DNA of 64,000 nt, from NCBI RefSeq assembly GCF_003346715.1, contig NZ_QQPQ01000026.1, forward strand, positions 1 through 64,000, in the 5' to 3' direction. The notes beneath the pieces are model-generated. The model ran no database searches and was not told the DNA's origin. It saw nothing but the letters and a program-made list of their open reading frames with translations. Source of the stretch: Oceanispirochaeta sp. M1. GTDB lineage: Bacteria; Spirochaetota; Spirochaetia; DSM-2461. Positions 16,527-26,142 of this stretch are shown here, piece after piece. The number at the start of each line of letters is the position of its first letter. Position 1 is the first letter of the stretch. The position numbers and the translations under genes are program-made.

Positions 16527-17182
16527 TGGTAGCTTTCTACTGCATTCCAGTCCATTTTCTGTCCGATGACTCCTGCAAGGTCTTCCATGTCTTTATCGCT
16601 ATGATAGAGCATGGGGGCATTGCTCACCTCCAGCTGTCTGTTCTTTTCGCTTATTCTGACGGCCAAATGATGAGTGCTCTCAAGATCCTTTGAGAACTGA
16701 TCATTTCCATCTGAGAGATGAATCTTTCCATTGCAGAGACAGAAGTAGGATGTGTCGGCATCTTCCCGTTTCACATAGAAGCTTGTTCCACGGATTCCCG
16801 CCACTACAGTCCCTGATTTTATTGTAAATACATCATCCATTGTCTGAATGAGACTGCTGAGATTGCGGAGTACAGCCGCTGCAGCGCCTCTGTCCAGTGA
16901 TACTGTAGAATTGCTGAAGGATATACGGATAATTGAGTCTTCGAATACTCTGATGATATTACTGTCCAGAAACTGTATTTCACAGTAGCCGTCAGCACCT
17001 GTCTGGATTACCGATTCATCGGATACTGGATCACCGATTTTTGTACTTTTTCCAGCAAGGGTGACATCTCCTTCCATATTTACGATCTCTCCCTTGATAT
17101 CGGGGGCACTCTTTTCTGTCTGCTTTGTGCATGACAGCAGTAATAGGAAGGGGATGAGTATAAGCAAAAGTTTAGGTTTCAT
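16523..17182 (-). CDS. FecR-domain lipoprotein
   Basis: A lipoprotein signal peptide ends in LLSC (Cys18). The mature domain of about 200 residues is a FecR-type beta-sandwich with the characteristic run TGADGYCEIQFLD, the repeat-like strand IRISFSNSTVSLDRG and the invariant GIRGTSFYV. In spirochaetes such stand-alone FecR proteins are common on the periplasmic side and their role is not clear; there is no sigma/TonB partner nearby. It faces pepF tail to tail and is divergent from serS. A second FecR-domain protein lies at 48013. Confidence 0.85.
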   Translation of the reverse strand: MKPKLLLILIPFLLLLSCTKQTEKSAPDIKGEIVNMEGDVTLAGKSTKIGDPVSDESVIQTGADGYCEIQFLDSNIIRVFEDSIIRISFSNSTVSLDRGAAAAVLRNLSSLIQTMDDVFTIKSGTVVAGIRGTSFYVKREDADTSYFCLCNGKIHLSDGNDQFSKDLESTHHLAVRISEKNRQLEVSNAPMLYHSDKDMEDLAGVIGQKMDWNAVESYH

Positions 17183-17282
17183 GGTTTTCTCCTGATTTAA
17201 ACAACCGGGTGTATGGTTTACCCCCTCTTTTCAGGTTAAATGAATTGAACATTAAATTCCAATCTGTTAATATCATTTTACT

Positions 17283-18563
17283 ATGCTTGATTTTAAATAT
17301 ATTAAAGACAACCTGGATGCAGTCCGGGAAAATATCAAAAACAGAAATGTTACAGCCACAGCTGAAAAAGTTGTAGAATTGTATGATCTGCGCAACGGCG
17401 TTATACAGGAACTGGAAGATCTCCGCCGCCGGAGAAATGAAAACGCTTCAAAAATGAAGGGTAAACTCGAGGCTGAAGTACGTCAGGGACTCATTGATGA
17501 GGGAAAGAGCCTGAAAGAGCAGATTTCTCAGGTTGAAACCCGTCTTGAAGTTCTTCTTAAAGAGCTGAAGGCTGCTGCTGTCCTCATCCCCAATATGGCT
17601 CATCCCGATGCACCTGTTGGAAAAGAAGACAAGGATAACCTTGAAATTCACAGGAGTGCTCCTCCTACGGAATTTTCTTTCAAAGCCAAAGACCATGTTG
17701 AGCTTGCGGAGGCCATGGACCTGGTTGATTTTGAAACAGCCGCCCGTGTTTCGGGTTCCAAGTTTTACTACTTGAAAAATGAAGCGGTTATTCTGGAACT
17801 TGCTCTGACCCGTTATGCACTGGATATTCTTCAGAAGCACGGTTTTATAATTACCATTACTCCGGATATCGCCAGGGAGGAAATTGCCGAAGGTATCGGC
17901 TTTAATCCCCGTGGTGAAGAATCCAATATCTATAATCTCGAAGGAACAGGAACCTGTCTTGTAGGAACCGCGGAGATCACTCTTGGCGGATATCATGCAG
18001 GACAGATCGTAGATGTCTCGGATGGTCCCATTCTTATGGCCGGGGTTTCCCACTGTTTCCGCCGTGAGGCCGGCTCCGCAGGACAGTACTCCAAAGGGCT
18101 GTACCGGGTACATCAGTTTACCAAGATTGAAATGTTCGCCTACTGTAAAACAGAAGAATCCGATGAGCTCCTGATGAAACTCCGTTCCATCGAGGAAGAG
18201 ATTTTCGGCGGTCTGGAAATTCCATTCCGGGTGGTTGATACCTGTACAGGAGACCTTGGTGGACCTGCATACAGAAAATATGACCTTGAAGCCTGGATGC
18301 CGGGACGTGGTGATGAGGGAGACTGGGGTGAAGTTACAAGTACTTCCAACTGTACCGACTATCAGTCACGCCGTCTGGGAATCCGCTACAAGGATGATGA
18401 AGGCAAGAATCGTTATGTTCATACCCTGAACGGAACGGCTATTGCCATTTCCAGGGGAATCATTGCTCTTTTAGAGAATTTTCAACAGGAAGACGGTTCT
18501 ATCCGGATACCCGAGAAATTGATTCCATATACAGGTTTTTCTGAGATCAGACGGCCAAAATAA
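17283..18563 (+). CDS. serS: Seryl-tRNA synthetase
   Basis: A class II synthetase of 426 residues. Residues about 25-110 form the antiparallel coiled-coil arm that holds tRNA-Ser. Class II motif 2 is visible in FRREAGSAG, and motif 3 in GTAIAISRGIIALLENFQ; the latter is slightly different from the common SGLAVGRT form but keeps the catalytic Arg. Length and order are normal. Confidence 0.97.
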   Translation: MLDFKYIKDNLDAVRENIKNRNVTATAEKVVELYDLRNGVIQELEDLRRRRNENASKMKGKLEAEVRQGLIDEGKSLKEQISQVETRLEVLLKELKAAAVLIPNMAHPDAPVGKEDKDNLEIHRSAPPTEFSFKAKDHVELAEAMDLVDFETAARVSGSKFYYLKNEAVILELALTRYALDILQKHGFIITITPDIAREEIAEGIGFNPRGEESNIYNLEGTGTCLVGTAEITLGGYHAGQIVDVSDGPILMAGVSHCFRREAGSAGQYSKGLYRVHQFTKIEMFAYCKTEESDELLMKLRSIEEEIFGGLEIPFRVVDTCTGDLGGPAYRKYDLEAWMPGRGDEGDWGEVTSTSNCTDYQSRRLGIRYKDDEGKNRYVHTLNGTAIAISRGIIALLENFQQEDGSIRIPEKLIPYTGFSEIRRPK

Positions 18564-18595
18564 TGTCCTGCTCTGACTCATAGAGATTAAGGACT

Positions 18596-20242
18596 ATGAA
18601 GCAAAGTAAACGGATTGTTTCTAAAACTATTATATTTCTCATGATCTTTATGATTCTGACGGCTCTTCACGGGGCCGTTTTGGCGTATCTGTATCATAAT
18701 CAGTACAATGGGGATCTGGCTTTAATTCTGAAGTCCCAGGAGAATATGATAGAGTTTGAGCAGGCCCGGATCAGAACTGAACTGCGGGATGTCTCTCAGG
18801 ATCTCTTTTTTCTGGAAGGCATTGTAGAGGATCATTTTACAGAAAGATCAGTTTCTGAGGTCTCATTTCATGAAGGTTCCGCTTTTTACGGGTTTTTAAG
18901 TCTTCTCGGTGATCTTACTCAACGTTATGAGAATATCCAGATCGTATCTCCTGATGGGGATGAATTATTCAGAAAGTATTATGATAAGGACGGACAGTTC
19001 CAGGTTGTCCCGGCGGATGAACTGAGGAAGGGTATTCAAGGATACTATTTCCAGACATTGAAGAATAATGCCTATTCGCTGTACTTCTCCGAATTGAAGC
19101 TGGCCGAAGAGAATGGTGTTGTTACAGAACCTCATACCCCTGTTATCAGGTTTGGCAGGGCTATTACAGAGAGGAACGGTGAAATTATTGCCTATCTTCT
19201 TCTTGATTACAGAGGATCTCTGATTCTGGATCGTCTTGGTGAATATGAAATACTACCCGAAGAGTCTTTCAATACCTATTTGATTAATAATGAAGGGTTC
19301 TTTCTCAGTTCTCCTGACAGCAGGCCGACCTTTGCCTTTCAGTTTCCCGAATTGAAAAACAAGACTATTTCAAAAGAGCTGCCCGAATTATGGCTTCATC
19401 TTAAGATGAATGACAGTGGTACATATACTTATAAAGAGAATCTTTATGTGCATCGCAGGATTGAGCTGGAGAGGATTATCCCGGAAGAGAGAGGGGAATT
19501 TCTGACAGAAAAGAGTCTGAATCAACGCTCCTACTATCTTGTATATGAGACTCCTGGGCCGGTTTTGAAATCACTTTCCCATCATATTATAAAATCTCTG
19601 TTTATCCCGTTTCTGGTTACACAGCTGATAATTCTGTTTCTTTCAATTCTTGTTACCAAATGGACCAACAGACTTCAGAGATATCAGCAGAAACTGCTTC
19701 ATTTTTCCAGTATGGATGAAATGACCGGCTGTATGAACAGAAGAACCGGAAGAAAAATCCTGGAAAATTATCTGTCCCTCAGCCGTCGGCGCAACTCCAT
19801 ACTGACAGTAGTTTATCTGGATTTAAATAAGTTAAAAACTGTAAATGATGAATTAGGCCATAGAGAGGGTGATCATTATATTCTCACCATGGTTGATCTG
19901 ATCAAAGAACAGCTTCGAAATACTGATTTCTTTATACGTATGGGTGGAGATGAATTTCTGCTGATTCTCCCCGACTGCAGCAGAGATCAGGCTCAATGCA
20001 TTCGAAAAAGGGTTCTTGTTAAGGAATATAAACTGAATAAAGCCGGAATTTATCCCTATACCCTTGGTATGAGCTGGGGAATCCTGGAAGTGGCAGCTGA
20101 GCGGAATATCACTGTTCCGCAAATACTCTCTGAAGCTGATCAATTGATGTATGCAGAGAAGTCAAACTATCCTCAGGTCAATGATGCCCTTATTAAAGAA
20201 GTAGAAGAATATCTCTCCTTTGATTCTGTGGAGATTAACTGA
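18596..20242 (+). CDS. Membrane diguanylate cyclase with extracytoplasmic sensor
   Basis: Makes cyclic di-GMP from two GTP. Membrane segments near residues 10-32 and 335-355 flank a periplasmic sensor of about 300 residues that looks like a double-Cache fold. The GGDEF catalytic loop is intact at residues 450-454, and a product-inhibition I-site, Arg441-x-x-Asp444, lies five residues before it, so the enzyme should be active and feedback-regulated. It ends two bases before a NeuB-like gene that uses a TTG start, so the two are probably on one transcript. This links c-di-GMP to surface glycan or flagellar sugar synthesis by context only. Confidence 0.93.
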   Translation: MKQSKRIVSKTIIFLMIFMILTALHGAVLAYLYHNQYNGDLALILKSQENMIEFEQARIRTELRDVSQDLFFLEGIVEDHFTERSVSEVSFHEGSAFYGFLSLLGDLTQRYENIQIVSPDGDELFRKYYDKDGQFQVVPADELRKGIQGYYFQTLKNNAYSLYFSELKLAEENGVVTEPHTPVIRFGRAITERNGEIIAYLLLDYRGSLILDRLGEYEILPEESFNTYLINNEGFFLSSPDSRPTFAFQFPELKNKTISKELPELWLHLKMNDSGTYTYKENLYVHRRIELERIIPEERGEFLTEKSLNQRSYYLVYETPGPVLKSLSHHIIKSLFIPFLVTQLIILFLSILVTKWTNRLQRYQQKLLHFSSMDEMTGCMNRRTGRKILENYLSLSRRRNSILTVVYLDLNKLKTVNDELGHREGDHYILTMVDLIKEQLRNTDFFIRMGGDEFLLILPDCSRDQAQCIRKRVLVKEYKLNKAGIYPYTLGMSWGILEVAAERNITVPQILSEADQLMYAEKSNYPQVNDALIKEVEEYLSFDSVEIN

Positions 20243-20244
20243 AA

Positions 20245-21312
20245 TTGAATATCATTGCAGAAATCGGTACTGCTCATGGAGGCTCTCTAAGCAGGGCCGA
20301 AGAGCTTATCAGGGCGGCAGCATCCAGCGGAGCCGATACAGCAAAGTTTCAGATCGTGTTTGCCAGAGAGATACTCCATCCGGAAACCGGTACTGTTCCC
20401 CTGCCCGGGGGAGATACTCCTCTTTATGAAGTCTTTGAATCCCTGGAAAAGGATCTCTCCTTCTATGCCTCTTTGAAAGAGATGTGTCAGGCCGAGGGTT
20501 TGAGGTTCCTTGCCAGCCCCTTTGGCATGGAGAGCGCCGCTCTATTAAAGAGCCTGAATCCGGAGACCGTGAAAATTGCCTCACCTGAAGTTAATTATAC
20601 TGCCCTTCTAAGGGAGGTCGCCTCCTGGAATATTCCGGTAATTCTCTCTTCGGGAGTCAGCAGAATGGAAGATCTGAAAGAAGCCGTTGATATTCTGGGA
20701 CGGAAAAATCTTACCCTGCTGCACTGCGTAACATCCTATCCGGCACCGGAAGAGGATTACAATCTGTCGGTTCTTCCTCTTCTGCAGAGAGAACTTGCCG
20801 TTCCTGTCGGGATTTCAGACCATTCCATGAATCCATCACTAGTCCCATCGGTGGCCATGCTTTATGGTGCGGTGACCATTGAAAAACACTTCACCCTTTC
20901 CCGGAATGAGGACGGACTGGACGATCCGATTGCCCTGGAACCCGAAGATTATTATCTTATGTGTTCCAGAGTAAGAGAGTTGGAATCTCTGGATATGGTG
21001 CAGCGGCAGAAATGTCTGAAAAGCTGGTTTTCAGCAGACGAGATAAAGGCGGTGCAGGGGCATGGTCAGAAGATCCTTGCTCCTTCGGAAAAGATGAGTT
21101 ACGGGAGAACAAACCGCAGCATACATGCGAGTTTCACCCTCGAAAGGGGCACTGTTTTAAACCCTGAAAACTGCTGTATAGTGCGCACAGAAAAAAAACT
21201 GACCCCAGGTATGCATCCCCGTTTTTTTGATGAAATTATGGGACGCCGGGTAAATAGAACAATCCCCTCGGGAGAGGGAATATCAGAAGATGATTTAAGT
21301 CTCAAGCTATGA
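20245..21312 (+). CDS. NeuB-family sialic/nonulosonic acid synthase
   Basis: The 355-residue protein has a TIM-barrel NeuB domain (IAEIGTAHGG at the start, TAKFQIVFAREI, KIASPEVNY, GISDHS, EKHFTL) and a C-terminal SAF domain (SIHASFTLERG, about residues 290-345). Such enzymes condense phosphoenolpyruvate with an N-acetyl sugar to form sialic, legionaminic or pseudaminic acid. The start is TTG at 20245, right after the upstream stop, with GGAGAT about nine bases before. No cytidylyltransferase (NeuA) or epimerase gene is in view, so the product is not known. Neighbouring sugar-phosphate genes fit a role in surface glycosylation. Confidence 0.88.
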   Translation: MNIIAEIGTAHGGSLSRAEELIRAAASSGADTAKFQIVFAREILHPETGTVPLPGGDTPLYEVFESLEKDLSFYASLKEMCQAEGLRFLASPFGMESAALLKSLNPETVKIASPEVNYTALLREVASWNIPVILSSGVSRMEDLKEAVDILGRKNLTLLHCVTSYPAPEEDYNLSVLPLLQRELAVPVGISDHSMNPSLVPSVAMLYGAVTIEKHFTLSRNEDGLDDPIALEPEDYYLMCSRVRELESLDMVQRQKCLKSWFSADEIKAVQGHGQKILAPSEKMSYGRTNRSIHASFTLERGTVLNPENCCIVRTEKKLTPGMHPRFFDEIMGRRVNRTIPSGEGISEDDLSLKL

Positions 21313-21340
21313 ACTTAGCTGGGATTAATTAGGAGCACCA

Positions 21341-23242
21341 ATGTCAATAATTATAGACCCTGTCAGCACATTTCCTATGGCTGATCCTGAAATAAAGCCT
21401 TTTGCAGAAAAGATTATAAGTCCTGAGGATGTTCAAAAGGCTCTTGAGCCTATGATTCTCTCGGCTTCCGGCTGGAGAAAGGTTTTTGCTCCTGATGGAG
21501 ATGAGGAGAGCAGGGAAGAATATCTTAACCCCGCAGACAGTCTGCTGGCAGCGGCCATGGCGGAAGCCTATATGGACTTTCTGTTCAGCCGAGTCTCCAA
21601 CCCCCGTCCTGTTGTTGTGGTGGGCCTTGATTCCCGCTTTACCGGTCCTGTCATTGCGGATGTGATGATCAGAGCACTTCTGAGCCGGGGAATTGAAGTC
21701 AGATATCTCTTTATTGCAGCTGCACCCGAGCTTATGGGTTATACAGGACAGACTCCGGAGTGTGACGGATTTATCTATATCTCCGCCAGTCATAACCCGA
21801 TCGGGCATAACGGTGTGAAATTCGGCCTGAATACGGGGGGTGTACTCTCGGGCGAAGAGGCTGCTGAGCTTATTACAATCTATAGAGAAATCCTTTCAGA
21901 TCATGGAGCTCTTGAAACCCTGATGGAGCGCTGTGACAGTCAGGCTGTTTCCGATATTGAAGCTGTCTATAATGCCAGCGCCGCATGGAAAAAAGAATCC
22001 TATGCAGTTTATCTGGAATTCAGCAGCAGGGTCATGAGCGGTCTGGAAGAGAAGGATGCCCGCATCCGTTTTATTGATTCTCTTAAAAAAGGGATCGCAG
22101 CCAACCCTGTTGCCGTAGTGGCAGAACTCAACGGCAGTGCCCGTACTCTTACGGTGGATAAGGAGTATCTTGAAGATCTGGGCGTTAAAGTTAAGGTCGT
22201 TAACGGGATTCCACGGCAGATTACTCACAGGATTGTTCCAGAGGGCGAATCTCTGGATCTCTGCCGCTCTGTTCTTCAAAAAGAGGCTTCTGCAGATCCG
22301 GCCTTTCAGCTTGGATATGTTCCAGACAATGACGGAGACCGTGGAAATCTTGTCTTTTTCAGTAAGAAAGACGGTGAAGCACATATTCTGGAGGCCCAGG
22401 AAGTATTTGCACTCTCAGTACTTTCTGAGCTTGCTTATCTATACTGGAATGAGGGTATGACGGATCAGACGGGAGTCGCTATCAACGGTCCGACATCCGG
22501 CAGAATTGAGGATATCTGTGAAGCATTCGGCTGCACCGCATTCCGGGCTGAAGTGGGTGAGGCCAATGTGGTCAACCTTGCAGGAAAGCAGAGAGCTGCC
22601 GGCTGGCAGATCCGCATTCTGGGTGAAGGGTCAAACGGTGGTAACATCACATGGCCTGCCGCAGTAAGAGACCCCCTCAACACCCTGGGTGCTCTGCTTA
22701 AACTTCTTGTACTGAGAACCACTCCTGATAAGCCCGGACTCTTTGAAATATGGTGTCATCTCTCAGGTCAGTCCGATAAATATCGCAGTGACTTTGATCT
22801 GCAGGATATTATTGAGTCACTCCCTGCTTATACAACAACCAGTGCCTTTGAACCAAGAGCCATTATGAAAATTACGGGTATGGATCAAGCTTTGCTGAAG
22901 AAAAACTATGAAGCGGTTTTTGCACAGGAATGGGAGAGCCGGAAGGATGAGCTCTTTGAGCGCTTCGGTATTGTAAGCTGGGAAGAGTGGAACCAGGAGG
23001 GAATCTCATCTGTACAGGGTGTGGGTGCTGAGTTCCGCAGTGGAGCTGAAAAAGGGGGACTTACCATTCGTTTCCTTGATTCGGAGGCTGCTGTCTGCGG
23101 GTTCATCTGGATGAGAGGAAGTGGTACTGAACCTGTATTCCGTGTTCTGGCCGACTGGAAGGGAGATAATCCCGAGGCTGAGGCCTATTTTCTGGACTGG
23201 CATAAACAGATGATCGCCGGGGCAGATAAGGATTTGATTTGA
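21341..23242 (+). CDS. Phosphohexomutase (phosphoglucomutase/phosphomannomutase family)
   Basis: Interconverts hexose 1- and 6-phosphates through a phosphoserine. The active-site loop is SASHNP, the metal-binding loop is DNDGDR, and the phosphate-binding C-terminal end has RGSGTEP. At 633 residues it is longer than typical bacterial PGM/PMM proteins (about 450-580), with an N-terminal extension and a long third domain, a form I have only pattern-matched to spirochaete proteins. TTAGGAG lies eight bases before the ATG. It belongs to the same tightly spaced sugar-related run. Confidence 0.88.
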   Translation: MSIIIDPVSTFPMADPEIKPFAEKIISPEDVQKALEPMILSASGWRKVFAPDGDEESREEYLNPADSLLAAAMAEAYMDFLFSRVSNPRPVVVVGLDSRFTGPVIADVMIRALLSRGIEVRYLFIAAAPELMGYTGQTPECDGFIYISASHNPIGHNGVKFGLNTGGVLSGEEAAELITIYREILSDHGALETLMERCDSQAVSDIEAVYNASAAWKKESYAVYLEFSSRVMSGLEEKDARIRFIDSLKKGIAANPVAVVAELNGSARTLTVDKEYLEDLGVKVKVVNGIPRQITHRIVPEGESLDLCRSVLQKEASADPAFQLGYVPDNDGDRGNLVFFSKKDGEAHILEAQEVFALSVLSELAYLYWNEGMTDQTGVAINGPTSGRIEDICEAFGCTAFRAEVGEANVVNLAGKQRAAGWQIRILGEGSNGGNITWPAAVRDPLNTLGALLKLLVLRTTPDKPGLFEIWCHLSGQSDKYRSDFDLQDIIESLPAYTTTSAFEPRAIMKITGMDQALLKKNYEAVFAQEWESRKDELFERFGIVSWEEWNQEGISSVQGVGAEFRSGAEKGGLTIRFLDSEAAVCGFIWMRGSGTEPVFRVLADWKGDNPEAEAYFLDWHKQMIAGADKDLI

Positions 23243-23913
23243 ATTATATAAATGCAGATATAAAAACAATACTCTTTGATGTAGATAATACTCTCTATGA
23301 TGTTCGCTGCGGTGTGGAGGACGAAATGGTCCGGCGCATCACAAAACTGGTTTCCCAGAGGCTCGGGGTCAGTGAAGAAGAGGCTGTCAGACAGCGTAAG
23401 GCATCTTTCTCTCAGTACGGTACATCTCTAAGATGGCTTCAGGTCTGTCATGGGCTGACTGATGTGGATTCTTATATGGAAATAGTCCATCCAGAAGATC
23501 TGAAATCCTTTATCCCGGCAAATCCTGAACTCAGAAAGATGTTGGAATCTATACCCTGCCGCCTTGAAATCCTGACTAACGGTCCTGAATTTCATGCCCG
23601 CCGTGTACTGAGTACTTTGGGTATCAATGACCTTTTCCCTCATATGTATGCCTTGGAGTGGCTCGGATTCAAGGGGAAACCCTATGCTTCAGCCTATGAG
23701 AAGGTTCTGGCTCATATGGATGAGTCAGCAGAATCTGTTTTGTTTCTGGATGACAAGGAACAAAACCTTGAGGCATTTGCCCGTCTTGGGGGAAATGCCA
23801 TATTGGTCGGCCCGGATAAAGGGAGCGGTAAGTTTCCCTGGATTCGGGATATATTAGATTTGAAAGATATGCTTCCCGCCTGCTGCGGTGAGGCTCAAGA
23901 GGCAATTAAATGA
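23239..23913 (+). CDS. HAD-family pyrimidine 5'-nucleotidase-like hydrolase
   Basis: Residues 10-20 carry the HAD motif DVDNTLYD; motif 2 is LTNG; the Lys motif is FKGKPYASAY; the acidic motif is LFLDDKEQN. The SDT1/YjjG-like cap and the motif DVDNTLY suggest a nucleotidase acting on UMP/CMP or damaged nucleotides, but this is uncertain. The start is TTG at 23239, overlapping the phosphomutase stop by four bases, with AAGGA six bases upstream. It overlaps hslO at the other end. Confidence 0.85.
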   Translation: MNYINADIKTILFDVDNTLYDVRCGVEDEMVRRITKLVSQRLGVSEEEAVRQRKASFSQYGTSLRWLQVCHGLTDVDSYMEIVHPEDLKSFIPANPELRKMLESIPCRLEILTNGPEFHARRVLSTLGINDLFPHMYALEWLGFKGKPYASAYEKVLAHMDESAESVLFLDDKEQNLEAFARLGGNAILVGPDKGSGKFPWIRDILDLKDMLPACCGEAQEAIK

Positions 23914-24839
23914 TACGAAAACCAATCGCCGGTGATGATAAAAAATCCATGATAATAGCCCGTTCCCGGGACAGGCGCTACCATTTTTTAATGGCCGATG
24001 GTGCAGTCAGGGGTGTGCTGATCCAGGGCAGCCGTTCCCTCCGAGAGATGCAGAACAACCACGATCTTGGTGTTCTCGAGAGTATCGTTCTGGGGCAGGC
24101 TTATCTTGGCACCGCACTTATTGCAGCCGGACTTAAGGGTGACGGTCTAATTCAGATGAAGGTGGAGTGCGGTGGTCCTCTGAAGGGACTCTCGGTGGAG
24201 GCGGACTCCCATGGTACTGTCAGGGGTTATCTGATGGAAAATCCAATCCCCCTTGAAAAGGCTCCGGACAGCCTTGATACTTCAGACCTCTTCGGTCCCG
24301 GTTTTCTCTCTATAACCCGTTATTCCGGAGAGAAGAAGAGTGCATTTACCGGTCAGGTTGAGCTGCGTACCGGCCGTCTGGCTGAAGATCTTGCGGCTTA
24401 TTATGAAGAATCAGAACAGCTTCATACGGTCTTCAATCTCAGTGTCCATCTTGAAAAAACAGGCGAAATTACAGGGGGGGCCGGACTCTTTCTCCAGGCC
24501 ATGCCCGGTGCTGAAGATATGGTGCTTGAGATGGTGGAGGAAGCTGCAGTGAAAATCCCTTCATTGAGCCGTAATTTCAAGGCCGAAACAGATGCAAAAG
24601 AATTTATCAATACCTATTTTTCTGATTTTCAACCCGAGATTCTTGATGATAAGAGGTTCGAGTTTATGTGCGGCTGCAGCAAATCAAGGTTTGAAAAATT
24701 CCTGGGCAGCTTGAACAAAGATGATAAATCGGAGATCCGAACCAAGGGTCCTTTTCCTCTCAAAACAACCTGTCATAACTGCAATTCATCCTACGAATTT
24801 ACCAAGGATGAACTGGAAAGTATTTTCTCTGCAGAATAA
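23910..24839 (+). CDS. hslO: Redox-regulated chaperone Hsp33
   Basis: A cytoplasmic holdase that is switched on by oxidation of a zinc centre. The 309-residue protein has the Hsp33 fold region and the four zinc Cys in the usual CxC/CxxC arrangement: Cys254, Cys256, Cys288 and Cys291. It starts with ATG overlapping the nucleotidase stop by four bases (ATGA). In an anaerobe with several oxygen-defence genes nearby in the window, a thiol-switched chaperone fits well. Confidence 0.95.
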   Translation: MIRKPIAGDDKKSMIIARSRDRRYHFLMADGAVRGVLIQGSRSLREMQNNHDLGVLESIVLGQAYLGTALIAAGLKGDGLIQMKVECGGPLKGLSVEADSHGTVRGYLMENPIPLEKAPDSLDTSDLFGPGFLSITRYSGEKKSAFTGQVELRTGRLAEDLAAYYEESEQLHTVFNLSVHLEKTGEITGGAGLFLQAMPGAEDMVLEMVEEAAVKIPSLSRNFKAETDAKEFINTYFSDFQPEILDDKRFEFMCGCSKSRFEKFLGSLNKDDKSEIRTKGPFPLKTTCHNCNSSYEFTKDELESIFSAE

Positions 24840-24917
24840 AATTTCAATTCAGGGCTCTTTCCTCTTATAATTATCAGAGGGGAGAGTCTTTTCGGCTCCT
24901 CCCGGAGGCGGCCCTGA

Positions 24918-26117
24918 ATGAACTTTTTTAATAGATCCCTGATACTCTGCTTCCTGAGTATATCATTGTTCTCCTGTATGACTGCAGCTGAATCCTCCAC
25001 CGAGAAAAGGGTCGATGCCCTGAGTTCTGCATCCTGGAGTGATCCGGAGCTGGGAGAAGGATTTGAGGAACCTCCTCTTCCTGAGATAAAGACAAAGGGG
25101 CTGACAGATCAGGAAATCAACAGCATGGAAGTCTACCGGAATAATATCCGGGCTATTGTAAATGTCACTACTATCAACCTCTATAACTCCCGTTTTGTTG
25201 GAAGCTATGCCCAGGAAGGGAGCGGCTCGGGGGTCATCGTTTCGGGGCTGGGTTATATCCTTACAAACAAACATGTTATTTCGGATGCCGACTATGTGGT
25301 GGTCACTCTGTATGACGGTTCAAATTATCAGGCAAAACTTATCGGAAGCGATGCTGAAAATGACCTGGCTGTAATCAAATTTGAACCCGTAGGACGTGGT
25401 CTTCAGACTATCAAGGCCGGCAGTTCCAAAGGCCTGCAGGTAGGGCAGAAGGTCCTGGCTCTGGGTAACCCTTTCGGCCTTGAGGGGACCCTTACAACAG
25501 GTATCATATCAGGATTGAACAGGCCTCTCCAGACTGAAGCAGGATTTCTGCTGAAGGGTATGATACAGACTGATGCGGCCATCAATCCCGGCAACTCCGG
25601 AGGGGCGCTTTTGAATTCGAGAGGTGAGCTTATCGGGATTAATACAATGATTATCAGTCCCGGTGGAATGGGCAGTGTGGGGATCGGTTTTGCCATCCCT
25701 GTGGAAACAGCTCTGCGAATTGTTCCTGAACTGATTGAAGCAGGCAGGGTTAACAGAGGCTGGATTGATATTGAAGCCCTCTCTCTGACCCCCAATCTGG
25801 CCCGTCAGCTGAAAATACCCTTTATACGCTACGGCGTTCTTATTACCTCTGTTCTGGCTGGCGGGAATGCTGAGAATGCAGGGCTCAGAGGCGGAACAGA
25901 GAGACGTGGTGTCGGTCTGGGGCTGAACAGTATTGCTGTGGGAGGAGATATTATTACCAATATAAATGGAAAAGAGATCAAGAATGTACTGGATTATTTC
26001 TCTGTTCTGGAGGTCTCACGTCCCGGAGAGGAGTATGATGTGGTATATCTCAGGGATGGAAGACTGGAATCCACTTCAATTATTCTCTCTGAAAGACCAC
26101 AGGAATTTCAATTCTGA
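24918..26117 (+). CDS. Trypsin-like serine protease of the HtrA/Deg family, lipoprotein
   Basis: A lipoprotein signal peptide ends in LFSC (Cys20), so the enzyme is anchored in the periplasm. The protease domain has the triad His119 (TNKHVI), Asp149 (ENDLAVIK) and Ser227 (PGNSGGAL). A single PDZ domain follows at residues about 290-385 (GGNAENAG, VGGDIITNINGKEI). One PDZ rather than two resembles DegS-type proteases. The likely role is protein quality control at the envelope. It reads divergently away from the Omp85-like gene's end, and no regulatory partner is adjacent. Confidence 0.93.
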   Translation: MNFFNRSLILCFLSISLFSCMTAAESSTEKRVDALSSASWSDPELGEGFEEPPLPEIKTKGLTDQEINSMEVYRNNIRAIVNVTTINLYNSRFVGSYAQEGSGSGVIVSGLGYILTNKHVISDADYVVVTLYDGSNYQAKLIGSDAENDLAVIKFEPVGRGLQTIKAGSSKGLQVGQKVLALGNPFGLEGTLTTGIISGLNRPLQTEAGFLLKGMIQTDAAINPGNSGGALLNSRGELIGINTMIISPGGMGSVGIGFAIPVETALRIVPELIEAGRVNRGWIDIEALSLTPNLARQLKIPFIRYGVLITSVLAGGNAENAGLRGGTERRGVGLGLNSIAVGGDIITNINGKEIKNVLDYFSVLEVSRPGEEYDVVYLRDGRLESTSIILSERPQEFQF

Positions 26118-26142
26118 GATAGTTAATCGGTAGACTGTTTTT

